Assembly (NCBI GenBank): GCA_007131745.1
Contig: SLPX01000209.1
Span: 1-6,291, forward strand
DNA length: 6,291 nucleotides
Source: Myxococcales bacterium
GTDB taxonomy: Bacteria; Myxococcota; Polyangia; HGW-17; SLPX01
Reading direction: 5' to 3'
The notes under the pieces were generated by a model. The model ran no database searches. It was not told the DNA's origin and saw only the letters and a program-made list of their open reading frames with translations. Both the position numbers and the translations under genes were made by a program. Below are positions 1 through 4,528 of the stretch, piece by piece. How positions within the stretch are numbered: the first letter of the stretch is position 1; each line of letters begins with the position of its first letter.

Positions 1-1
1 G

Positions 2-127
2 CGAACTGAACAGGCCGAAAAAAGCAGAATAATCACCGCCGACTATATGAATGTGCGGGAAGCACTGAAACCATGCAAGGGATCACTTTCCGATGATATT
101 ATTCAGGAAAGAGCAGATAGGGTATGA
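2..127 (+). CDS. C-terminal end of a VapB-like antitoxin (partial, cut by window edge)
   Basis: A reading frame is open from the first bases and ends at TGA 125-127, giving about 41 residues that finish in SLSDDIIQERADRV. The start lies outside the window. The stop overlaps the ATG of a PIN-domain toxin remnant by 4 bp (ATGA), the usual arrangement of vapBC operons, where the antitoxin comes first and binds both its promoter and the toxin. The visible piece is too short to show the DNA-binding fold, so the assignment rests on position and on the short charged tail. It could equally be a Phd-type antitoxin. The partner toxin is broken, so this antitoxin probably has nothing to neutralise here. 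Confidence 0.5.
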   Translation, partial: RTEQAEKSRIITADYMNVREALKPCKGSLSDDIIQERADRV

Positions 128-195
128 ATCTATTCTTTGATACCTCGGCGCTGGTAAAATTTTTTCATGAAGAAAAGGGTACGGAAGCCGTTTAA
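124..195 (+). pseudogene. vapC: VapC PIN-domain toxin, truncated after 23 codons
   Basis: The frame starts at ATG 124, overlapping the antitoxin stop, and begins MNLFFDTSALVKFFHEE. This is a typical PIN-domain N terminus with the first metal-binding aspartate at residue 6. It ends at TAA 193-195 after GTEAV, whereas VapC ribonucleases are normally about 125-150 residues. The remaining acidic residues of the active site are therefore absent. Immediately after the break, from 201, lies a second copy of the leader and first codons of a hicB gene in the opposite orientation, so a rearrangement rather than a point mutation removed the toxin. No piece of the missing vapC body is visible elsewhere in the window. 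The product cannot be an active nuclease. Confidence 0.72.
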
Positions 196-200
196 GTAAA

Positions 201-278
201 ACGTATTTTCTTTGCATTCCCGGGACGTTGCTTCGGCGGGGCGTTTTTTTTCCGACCGTTGTTTCCGTTTTCCCTGCG
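201..278 (-). repeat. Left copy of a 78-bp direct repeat carrying a hicB leader and first codons
   Basis: Bases 201-278 match 3320-3395 essentially base for base; the only difference I see is two extra bases (CC) after the T run in this copy. Read on the minus strand, the repeat holds the leader, the ATG and the codons for MQRKY plus the first two bases of the next codon of the intact hicB at 3115-3336. In this copy the hicB frame runs straight into antisense vapC sequence, so only a dead start remains. The homology ends abruptly inside codon 6 and, at the other end, 52 bp downstream of the abiEi stop. Confidence 0.85.
225..251 (+). terminator. Possible intrinsic terminator (UUCG hairpin plus T run), left copy
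   Basis: On the plus strand ACGTTGC, a TTCG loop and GCGGGGCGT can fold into a hairpin closed by C-G at the loop, with a two-base bulge and two G-U pairs, followed by eight T. It lies just after the truncated vapC and could stop transcription from that operon. It is part of the 78-bp repeat and recurs at 3344-3370, where nothing is transcribed towards it, so its function is doubtful. Confidence 0.3.
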
Positions 279-330
279 GCTTTGAAACCTGTGGATTCCG
301 CTGCGGTCATCACTTCCGACGGGGAGAAGC

Positions 331-1137
331 TCAAAGTACTTCCCCCCAGGATTTGTTCAGGATTTCCGCCGGGATCATCAGATTCCAGTCTCTGACCCAC
401 TTGCAGCCTTTGCGTTTGCCGCGAACGAAATAGTGGGGTTGTCGGGGCCGAAGACTTCGGAGTGCATTCAGGTGAGCTTCGTCGACCATCAAAGATTCCC
501 TGTGCTGTTGAAGAAAAAAACCTACCTTTGCAGCGGTGGTGGAGTTTTCAAGCAGTAAAACGTAATGGACTACTACGTCCAGGTCGAAAAATTCTATCGA
601 TTCCAGGGAGCGCCATATTTCTTCCCAGCTTCCGGTCAAGTCCGGCCGGTCGAGTGCATCTACGAATGTTCTTTCGAAATTGGTTACCCGGAGCGTTACA
701 CCGGATCGCTGATGAGTGTCGACACCGAACATCTCTTTGGATTTTTTCAACAGGAGATGCGGTACGGGCGCGCGGTGGTATTCGTGTGATTGGAAAACCA
801 GCGGAAGCGATTTGCGCGCTGATATGTAATGCAGTTTTGTGTAGAGCGAGTATGCTTTTCCGTGGAATTCCAGAGCGGTGTGGTAACCAAGAACCGCATC
901 CGGGCTCATTTTGGCGGCCACGAGATAGGGATCAACCTTGTTTAACGAAGGATCCGCGGACGGGGGAACTGTTGCGTAAAGTCCTCGACGGACGGGTATT
1001 ATGCGCCCTTTTTTTCTATAGTAGGTGAGTAAAGATTTGCGGGTGTTCGGGTTGCCGGCGGCTCCGGTTGACAAGAAGCGGTTCAGTTCATCCACCGTGA
1101 AAACCGCGTGTTGTGAAAGAAATTCACTCAGCTTCAT
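331..1137 (-). CDS. abiEi: AbiEi-family antitoxin / transcriptional regulator of a type IV TA system
   Basis: A 268-residue protein resembling the AbiEi antitoxins (the group often named transcriptional regulator of viral defense system). Residues 1-60 look like the winged-helix DNA-binding domain, ending in the characteristic GRIIPVRRGLYATVPP. The middle (about 68-180) has the family pattern, with DPYLVAAKMSPDAVLGYHTALEFHG and, near 150-178, RVTNFERTFVDALDRPDL followed by GSWEEIWRSLE. I chose ATG 1137 because GAGGAG (1142-1147) lies 4 bp upstream and the protein then begins with MKLSEFLSQ; the extra 54 codons of the longer frame cover the promoter. AbiEi normally represses its own operon and neutralises AbiEii, a nucleotidyltransferase-like toxin encoded just downstream. 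Here only 52 bp separate the stop from the 78-bp repeat and the broken vapC, and no AbiEii sequence is present, so this is an orphan antitoxin. Confidence 0.83.
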   Translation of the reverse strand: MKLSEFLSQHAVFTVDELNRFLSTGAAGNPNTRKSLLTYYRKKGRIIPVRRGLYATVPPSADPSLNKVDPYLVAAKMSPDAVLGYHTALEFHGKAYSLYTKLHYISARKSLPLVFQSHEYHRAPVPHLLLKKSKEMFGVDTHQRSGVTLRVTNFERTFVDALDRPDLTGSWEEIWRSLESIEFFDLDVVVHYVLLLENSTTAAKVGFFLQQHRESLMVDEAHLNALRSLRPRQPHYFVRGKRKGCKWVRDWNLMIPAEILNKSWGEVL

Positions 1138-1177
1138 CCGGCTCCTCGTTTGACATATGTTTGACAAGGTAGCAATA

Positions 1178-1206
1178 AATTTAGCGCCAAGTCGACCGTT
1201 TGTCAA
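1178..1206 (-). promoter_or_regulatory. Probable abiEi promoter
   Basis: On the minus strand TTGACA (1201-1206) is followed by a 17-bp spacer and TAAATT (1178-1183): a perfect -35 and a moderate -10. Transcription would start near 1171 and give a leader of about 35 bases before the GAGGAG ribosome-binding site at 1142-1147. The -35 lies inside the first unit of the tandem repeat at 1188-1249, so a protein bound to that repeat would block the promoter. Confidence 0.55.
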
Positions 1207-1249
1207 TGCTGGGGAATAAGGAGCAAATCGACCATGTGTCAATATTGGG
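1188..1249. repeat. Two 26-bp imperfect direct repeats, 36-bp period, upstream of abiEi
   Basis: Units at 1188-1213 and 1224-1249 share 21 of 26 positions around TCGACCNTNTGTCAAT, with the same orientation. Each contains a TTGACA on the minus strand, one of which is the -35 of abiEi. AbiEi proteins are known to repress their own promoter through repeated operator sites, so these are candidate AbiEi operators. That role is inferred from position only; the known operators are inverted repeats, whereas these are direct. Confidence 0.5.
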
Positions 1250-1282
1250 CCGGGGAGTTGTGTTGATTCGTCGGCCGGCCGC

Positions 1283-1474
1283 CTACACGGGCAATTCATT
1301 CAAATCTCCAAATTCGGCCGCGGTGTCCAGCCAAAGCCGCATGGCATCTTGTACATTCGCCAATGCCTCATCAGGTGATGCGCCGTGAGCCATGCAACCG
1401 GGTAGTTCGGGGACATCAGCGATGAATAAGTTGTCTTCATCGCTCCAGTAGTTGATTGTTTCGTATTTGAACAT
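1283..1474 (-). CDS. Short HicB-family antitoxin-like protein without HicA
   Basis: A 63-residue protein beginning MFKYETINYWSDEDNLFIADVP and containing the family core VPELPGCMAHG (21-31), then ALANVQDAMRLWLDTAAEFGD. This is the small partial RNase H-like fold of HicB antitoxins, which bind and block the HicA ribonuclease. Relatives usually start at the MxKYE position, which favours ATG 1474 over the in-frame ATG 1498 (8 residues longer); neither has a convincing Shine-Dalgarno sequence. No DNA-binding tail is present, as is common for this short subtype. HicA is normally encoded directly next to HicB, but neither the 500 bp upstream nor the 145 bp downstream encodes one. The same-strand abiEi follows after 145 bp with its own promoter, so the two are probably not one operon. 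Confidence 0.78.
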   Translation of the reverse strand: MFKYETINYWSDEDNLFIADVPELPGCMAHGASPDEALANVQDAMRLWLDTAAEFGDLNELPV

Positions 1475-1498
1475 GCCGGTTTGTGCTGTGCGGGTCAT

Positions 1499-2000
1499 TG
1501 AGTGTGTGTTTGTTGAGCTTGTTAGGCGATCTTATTTTTGAGTCGGCCTCTTGCAGACCCGGTGGGTATCCCGATAGCCCACGACTCTCCGTTCGGCGAC
1601 CAAGCGTTTGCCGGTCTGCCGGCCGGCACCGTGGAATCAAATGGCGCCATCGGCTGGATCGCCAATTGGACGCAGCCGAATCCACCTTTTTCGGAAAAAA
1701 GGATCTACTTTGTTCGCGTTGCCTGCGAATAATCTGCAGGAACCCCGGGAATGCAGCGGTGAATATCGGCTGATACCTGCGAATTGATCCATACCTTTGT
1801 GAGAAAGAAAAATCGTTTCCCCATCTTGACACCGCCTCGTCCCCTTGATCCCACGATTTCATCGGAGCCGCAATCAACAAACCTTGCCGAACAATTGCCT
1901 TAACCTTGCAAAAAGTTCACTTTACATCTATTTCCCTGACTGGTCAGATCAGACTCTCGGACCAAATAATTGACAGCATGTTCTGCACAAATGTCACGAT
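1499..2000. other. Gene-poor stretch between hicB-like and parE genes
   Basis: About 500 bp without a convincing complete gene. It holds a possible gene fragment on the plus strand (1538-1732) and a perfect 7-bp A/T-rich hairpin at 1685-1702 inside it. The rest, 1733-2000, lies downstream of parE and shows no coding pattern, clear terminator or RNA gene; a short imperfect palindrome, CTGACTGGTCAG, sits near 1937. Confidence 0.4.
1538..1732 (+). pseudogene. Possible C-terminal remnant of an unknown gene
   Basis: A 64-codon frame opens at TTG 1538 and ends at TAA 1730-1732. From about residue 6 its composition looks protein-like rather than random: GIPIAHDSPFGDQAFAGLPA, then GWIANWTQPNPPFSEKRIYF, with a mix of aromatic, proline and glycine residues and mostly G or C at third codon positions. 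There is no ribosome-binding site. I do not recognise the family. It may be the surviving tail of a gene cut off at its left end during the rearrangements that shaped this region, or chance; the opposite-strand frame over the same bases looks less like a protein. Confidence 0.25.
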
Positions 2001-2294
2001 TTATCTTTCGGGCAGCAGGTCGGGCCAGGATCGAGCGCCGTGCAGAATACGCAGAATAAGGACAGCATCTTTACGGATACAATAGGCTATGATGAAAGGA
2101 GTATTATTAACAACCAATTCCCTGGTTCCCTCAACTCTGCCCGGACGACCAAAATCAGGAAAGCGTTCCAGTTTTTGTGTTTGCTCCATGATTCGTTCGT
2201 CAACAGTAACGGCGGCCGTTGGATCATATTGTTCGATATAGTCGAATATCCCGGTTCGGTCTTCCATGGCGAAACAAGACCATTCGATTGTCAT
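2001..2294 (-). CDS. RelE/ParE-family toxin
   Basis: A 97-residue protein beginning MTIEWSCFAMEDRTGIFDYI, the usual start of small RelE/ParE toxins, with the conserved block FPDFGRPGRVEGTRELVV near 45-62 and the C-terminal strand ending LRILHGARSWP (81-91). Members either cut mRNA on the ribosome (RelE) or poison DNA gyrase (ParE); the sequence alone does not decide which. The conserved Arg-82, His-85, Arg-88 and Trp-90 are present and nothing looks damaged, so the toxin may be active. I prefer ATG 2294 because AAGAGGA lies 9 bp upstream; an ATG at 2303 overlaps the antitoxin stop (ATGA) but has no room for a ribosome site. It forms an operon with the RelB-like gene directly upstream and is probably translated by coupling to it. 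Confidence 0.87.
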   Translation of the reverse strand: MTIEWSCFAMEDRTGIFDYIEQYDPTAAVTVDERIMEQTQKLERFPDFGRPGRVEGTRELVVNNTPFIIAYCIRKDAVLILRILHGARSWPDLLPER

Positions 2295-2299
2295 AAGGG

Positions 2300-2599
2300 T
2301 CATTCCTCTTGCTTGCGAAGCGCCGTTTTCCGCCTGGCTCTGAAACGAGCTTCCACCTCGCCATGCGGTATGGGGTGTCGGGAGTCATCGAGAGCCTCCT
2401 GGATTTTGGCCCTGAACCAAGCGTCGTGAGCAAGCGAATCGGTAGTCAAGCCGGCGGGCAAGCTTCCTTCATTGGCAACCCGGGTCAACAAAATTCGAAC
2501 GGCATCTGATAGGGATAAACCCATGTTTTCCAATACAGCGGCCGCACGCTCCTTTATCTTTGCGTCTATCCTGGCTTGTACGAGAGCATTTGTCGGCAT
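2300..2599 (-). CDS. RelB/DinJ-family antitoxin (ribbon-helix-helix)
   Basis: A 99-residue protein starting MPTNALVQARIDAKIKERAA, followed by VLENMGLSLSDAVRILLTRV and then EGSLPAGL. This is the ribbon-helix-helix N terminus typical of RelB/DinJ antitoxins, which pair into dimers, bind the operon promoter and wrap the partner toxin with their C-terminal part (here about 60-99, charged and helical). ATG 2599 is chosen because a near-perfect Shine-Dalgarno AAGGAGG (2606-2612) lies 6 bp upstream; the frame extends 9 codons further but into the promoter. The stop overlaps or nearly touches the toxin gene. This pair, with its own promoter and operator-like palindrome, is the only TA module in the window that looks complete. 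Confidence 0.88.
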   Translation of the reverse strand: MPTNALVQARIDAKIKERAAAVLENMGLSLSDAVRILLTRVANEGSLPAGLTTDSLAHDAWFRAKIQEALDDSRHPIPHGEVEARFRARRKTALRKQEE

Positions 2600-2605
2600 A
2601 ATCGA

Positions 2606-2612
2606 CCTCCTT
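2606..2612 (-). promoter_or_regulatory. Strong ribosome-binding site of the relB-like gene
   Basis: AAGGAGG on the minus strand, 6 bp before ATG 2599. It decides the start of the antitoxin gene against the longer in-frame ATG at 2626 and predicts high antitoxin translation relative to the toxin. Confidence 0.8.
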
Positions 2613-2628
2613 GATACCAATTGCATTT

Positions 2629-2657
2629 ATTGTAATGCATATGCATGACAAGGTCAA
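2629..2657 (-). promoter_or_regulatory. Promoter of the relB-parE operon
   Basis: On the minus strand TTGACC (2652-2657), a 17-bp spacer and TACAAT (2629-2634) give a near-consensus sigma-70-type promoter ending 30 bp upstream of the relB start. The spacer contains the perfect palindrome at 2635-2646, so repressor bound there would exclude RNA polymerase, as expected for autoregulation by an antitoxin-toxin complex. Confidence 0.7.
2635..2646. promoter_or_regulatory. Palindromic operator candidate ATGCATATGCAT
   Basis: A perfect 12-bp palindrome fills the middle of the promoter spacer. Ribbon-helix-helix antitoxins bind short palindromes as paired dimers, so this is the likely site for the RelB-like protein. 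The assignment is inferred from position and symmetry. Confidence 0.6.
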
Positions 2658-2659
2658 TA

Positions 2660-3114
2660 CTGCTGACCGGTTCCATGCTTCAAGATATTTGTCGCCTGTT
2701 TTTTCTTCTGATTGGCGGTTTCGCGGTCGACCATTTGACTACTGAGGCAACGTCTATTTGTTGTTTGTCAACTGTTTTATGAGATACCTTTAACAATCAC
2801 GCAAAGCCCCACGGCGTGTTGCCGACACTGCCGGAGAAGATCGTCCATGGCGCGGTGAATGATAATGACTCTCGAATCCATAGAAAAAATATTTGAGTGC
2901 CAAGGCTTAGACTCAATGCCGATCATTTAAGCCGATAACCGTTCGATATTAATATGCTTTTTTATGGGCAGGTTGTGTCGAATCGACGACGGACCAAGGA
3001 CGTCAGCAGCGATAAGCAAGGAAAGAAATGAACAGTTACAAGCTTCAGCTTGGCCAGCCAGCCTCCAACATGTTGGAATAATTGACTAATCTTCTTATCT
3101 GAGCGGCATTGGCC
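2660..3114. other. Intergenic stretch with no convincing gene
   Basis: About 450 bp between the relB promoter and the end of the second hicB. I see no complete gene or RNA gene. It contains two perfect palindromes, ATATTAATAT (2946-2955) and TCCAACATGTTGGA (3064-3077). A GTCGACC-containing stretch at 2725-2739 is loosely like the repeats upstream of abiEi. The only frame of note is a 49-codon minus-strand one (2777-2926) without a ribosome site. Confidence 0.4.
3064..3077. repeat. Perfect 14-bp palindrome TCCAACATGTTGGA
   Basis: Both halves match exactly with no loop. It lies about 40 bp after the stop of the second hicB on that strand and far from any recognised start, so it is not an obvious operator. 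It could be a protein-binding site left from a lost gene; the sequence alone does not say. Confidence 0.4.
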
Positions 3115-3336
3115 CTAAGCCGCATTCACCTGGACGATTTCCATGTGAGAGCGGGGTTGAGGAATTTCCTCGCCATCCTCTTTCATGCCCTCTATGTGAA
3201 ATTCGATGGCTTCCTTGATGAAAGCGGAGACTTGTTTTCTCGTTTTGCCGACTGCAACGCAGCCGGGCAAATCCGGGACATAAGCCCCCCAGGATGTTGG
3301 GCCTTCTTCCAGAATTACTACGTATTTTCTTTGCAT
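3115..3336 (-). CDS. HicB-family antitoxin without HicA
   Basis: A 73-residue protein, MQRKYVVILEEGPTSWGAYV followed by PDLPGCVAVGKTRKQVSAFI and an amphipathic helix to EGMKEDGEEIP. The VPDLPGCVAVGKT block (20-32) is the hallmark of the HicB antitoxin fold that inhibits HicA. The length suits a tail-less HicB. ATG 3336 is the only reasonable start; a weak GGGA precedes it. The partner hicA, a roughly 60-residue double-stranded-RNA-binding-like toxin usually encoded immediately upstream, is absent: upstream lie only the 78-bp repeat and then the end of the lipoprotein gene. Its leader and first codons are duplicated at 201-278. It is therefore an orphan antitoxin, possibly kept against a HicA elsewhere or simply decaying. 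Confidence 0.76.
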   Translation of the reverse strand: MQRKYVVILEEGPTSWGAYVPDLPGCVAVGKTRKQVSAFIKEAIEFHIEGMKEDGEEIPQPRSHMEIVQVNAA

Positions 3337-3395
3337 TCCCGGGACGTTGCTTCGGCGGGGCGTTTTTTTTGACCGTTGTTTCCGTTTTCCCTGCG
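3320..3395 (-). repeat. Right copy of the 78-bp direct repeat (intact hicB start)
   Basis: This 76-bp copy contains the real hicB ATG and the first codons, and extends about 59 bp upstream of the start. It matches 201-278 apart from a 2-bp indel after the T run. Distance between the copies is about 3.1 kb and both are in the same orientation, so recombination between them would delete or tandemly duplicate the TA genes between. Confidence 0.85.
3344..3370 (+). terminator. Possible intrinsic terminator (UUCG hairpin plus T run), right copy
   Basis: Same UUCG-capped hairpin and run of eight T as at 225-251. Here it lies in the leader of hicB and no gene is transcribed towards it on the plus strand. 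On the minus strand the same bases would form a hairpin in the hicB mRNA leader. Function is uncertain. Confidence 0.25.
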
Positions 3396-3474
3396 TTTTC
3401 CCTGCGCTGCGATAGTGTTTGCGGTGGTTGCCGTGGTTGCTCTGTTTGCGGCTACTCCCGAGGCTACTCCCGAG
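3384..3474. repeat. Small tandem duplications around the lipoprotein stop codon
   Basis: Two short tandem repeats occur close together: GTTTTCCCTGC at 3384-3394 and 3395-3405, and GCTACTCCCGAG at 3451-3462 and 3463-3474. The second overlaps the stop codon of the lipoprotein-like frame (3464-3466), so a change in copy number could alter the last residues. The left copy of the long repeat has only one GTTTTCCCTGC unit. Confidence 0.7.
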
Positions 3475-4528
3475 GGGGGGTGAACTCCCAGGGGACGTCT
3501 ATTTCGCCGAGGCTTTCGTTTTCCAGGATAACGTCCAGGTAAACCTTTTCGATCTTGTCGAAGCTGTGTCGGATAAGGGGCTGTATCGAGCGATGGGGGA
3601 GCTTGATTTTGCCGTGTTCGTCTGTTTTTCCGACGGGTTGCGTGCCGATTCGAGTGCCGAGATGCACTTCCTTGAAAGCTGCGGGCGCGGTGCCGCAGTG
3701 GATCGTTTTTTCGTTGATGGTCCTGGAGGTTACGCCGAGGGATTTGGTGGTGGAGCCGGATTCGAGGTGCTGGTAGAGGCCGAAGCCGATGGCGGCGAGG
3801 CCGGGGAGGAGGAAGAGAAACGAGCCGATGAGCGCGTTGTTGCGGGTTCTAGCGGAGGATTCCGCCTTGCCGGCCATGTAGTAAAAGGGGATGGAGAGGG
3901 ATGCGAAGACCGCGCCGCCGCCGACGTAGTACCAGGCGAGCGGGGCTGTTGTCTTGATGGTGGCGGTTTCTTCCAGGATGTGGAGTTGCAGTTCCCTGCA
4001 CTGTTGCCGTTCTTGTATCTTGAGGTAGTAGTCTTCGTCGTTTTTTATGATTTCCGTTGTGTAAACGGGGGTTTTTATTTTTTGGGTTTCCGTTTTTTCT
4101 CCGACCTTGTTGTAATTGAAGTTTGTGTAGGTGCGGAAGTGGCCGCAGCCGGAGAGGGAGAGCGGAAGCGCGATGAGGGAAGCGGTGAGTAAGAGCGCTG
4201 TGACCCGGAAGGGCGCGGAGCGAGGAGATTGCCCAACAGGGGAAGCACCGCTTCCCCTCGGCTGCTTACCGCTCGGCGCTCGGTCACCGCCCGGACCGGA
4301 ACATGGGGACGAACATGGGGACGACGAACATGGGGACGGAGCACCAATTCCCAGAGCACCAATTCCCAAACCCGACCCGGTTCCAGACCAAGAACATGGG
4401 GACGGAGCATTCGCCCGCCGCGATTCAGACCCCAGTCCAAACCCGGTTCCCTCCGAACCCAAACCTGACCCACAGGATGGGGACGGAGCACAGGATGGGG
4501 ACGGAGTGCTGATTCCGACTCTGCTCAT
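3464..4528 (-). CDS. Lipoprotein-like membrane protein with a repeat-derived N-terminal extension
   Basis: I do not recognise the family. The 354-codon frame starts at ATG 4528, overlapping the ATPase stop by 4 bp (ATGA). Residues 1-105 are low complexity (APSPS, APSPC, GSGLG) and come from the TGGGGAC-type repeats and a palindrome. A hydrophobic signal-like segment follows (about 108-127, TALLLTASLIALPLSLSG) with lipobox LSGC and Cys-128, then a soluble stretch, two hydrophobic segments (about 195-219 and 231-253), and a C-terminal region (260-354) that looks globular and beta-rich. A lipoprotein signal must be at the N terminus, yet no ATG, GTG or TTG lies in frame just before it; the nearest are TTG codons 23 and 54. 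The original start was probably lost when the repeats and palindrome arrived. The part from about 4210 down to 3464 is the likely ancestral protein. Whether anything is made now is unclear. Confidence 0.6.
   Translation of the reverse strand: MSRVGISTPSPSCAPSPSCGSGLGSEGTGFGLGSESRRANAPSPCSWSGTGSGLGIGALGIGAPSPCSSSPCSSPCSGPGGDRAPSGKQPRGSGASPVGQSPRSAPFRVTALLLTASLIALPLSLSGCGHFRTYTNFNYNKVGEKTETQKIKTPVYTTEIIKNDEDYYLKIQERQQCRELQLHILEETATIKTTAPLAWYYVGGGAVFASLSIPFYYMAGKAESSARTRNNALIGSFLFLLPGLAAIGFGLYQHLESGSTTKSLGVTSRTINEKTIHCGTAPAAFKEVHLGTRIGTQPVGKTDEHGKIKLPHRSIQPLIRHSFDKIEKVYLDVILENESLGEIDVPWEFTPPRE
4200..4287. repeat. 88-bp nested palindrome (REP-like or transposon-end-like structure)
   Basis: Three nested stems share one centre. 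The inner one is AGGGGAAGC-ACC-GCTTCCCCT (4238-4258), a perfect 9-bp stem with a 3-base loop. The middle stem pairs 4213-4222 with 4270-4279, 9 of 10 matched. The outer stem pairs GTGACC (4200-4205) with GGTCAC (4282-4287). No T run follows, so it is not an ordinary terminator. It lies exactly between the TGGGGAC repeats and the signal sequence of the lipoprotein-like frame. Confidence 0.65.
4299..4509. repeat. Downstream TGGGGAC repeat cluster
   Basis: Six units with a TGGGGAC core on the plus strand. Two abutting 12-bp units GAACATGGGGAC lie at 4299-4310 and 4311-4322, a third at 4326-4337, and an extended one at 4392-4409. Two tandem 18-bp units close to AGGATGGGGACGGAGCAC lie at 4474-4491 and 4492-4509. 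Between them GAGCACCAATTCCCA is duplicated in tandem (4339-4353, 4354-4368), and ACCCGGTTCC occurs twice. The cluster starts 16 bp after the ATPase stop on that strand and is read through by the lipoprotein-like frame. Confidence 0.85.

Noticed and set aside
83..310. Frame following abiEi that could be an AbiEii N terminus (MTAAESTGFKAAG)
   Set aside because: It runs through the duplicated hicB leader and antisense vapC and shows no nucleotidyltransferase motif.
1138..1299. Longer abiEi start adding 54 residues
   Set aside because: The extra codons cover the promoter and tandem repeats and have no family resemblance; ATG 1137 has a ribosome site.
1521..1527. GTTAGGC, the core of an integron attC site, in a cluster of TA genes
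   Set aside because: No matching inverse core (GCCTAAC) at a suitable distance and no folded site around it; the other intergenic regions have none either.
1437..1880. 147-codon minus-strand frame
   Set aside because: Composition rich in Arg and Ser with no domain pattern; it overlaps the hicB-like start in another frame.
2725..2739. Third copy of the abiEi upstream repeat
   Set aside because: Only GTCGACC and TTTG are shared, too short to separate from chance; kept only as a remark.
2777..2926. 49-codon minus-strand frame (MIGIESKPWH...)
   Set aside because: No ribosome site, no recognisable motif, and length compatible with chance.
3419..4192. 257-codon plus-strand frame opposite the lipoprotein-like gene
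   Set aside because: Glycine/valine-rich shadow of the coding strand; the opposite frame has a signal peptide and membrane segments.
4238..4258. Intrinsic terminator
   Set aside because: The stem is perfect but no T run follows on either strand, and it lies inside an open reading frame.
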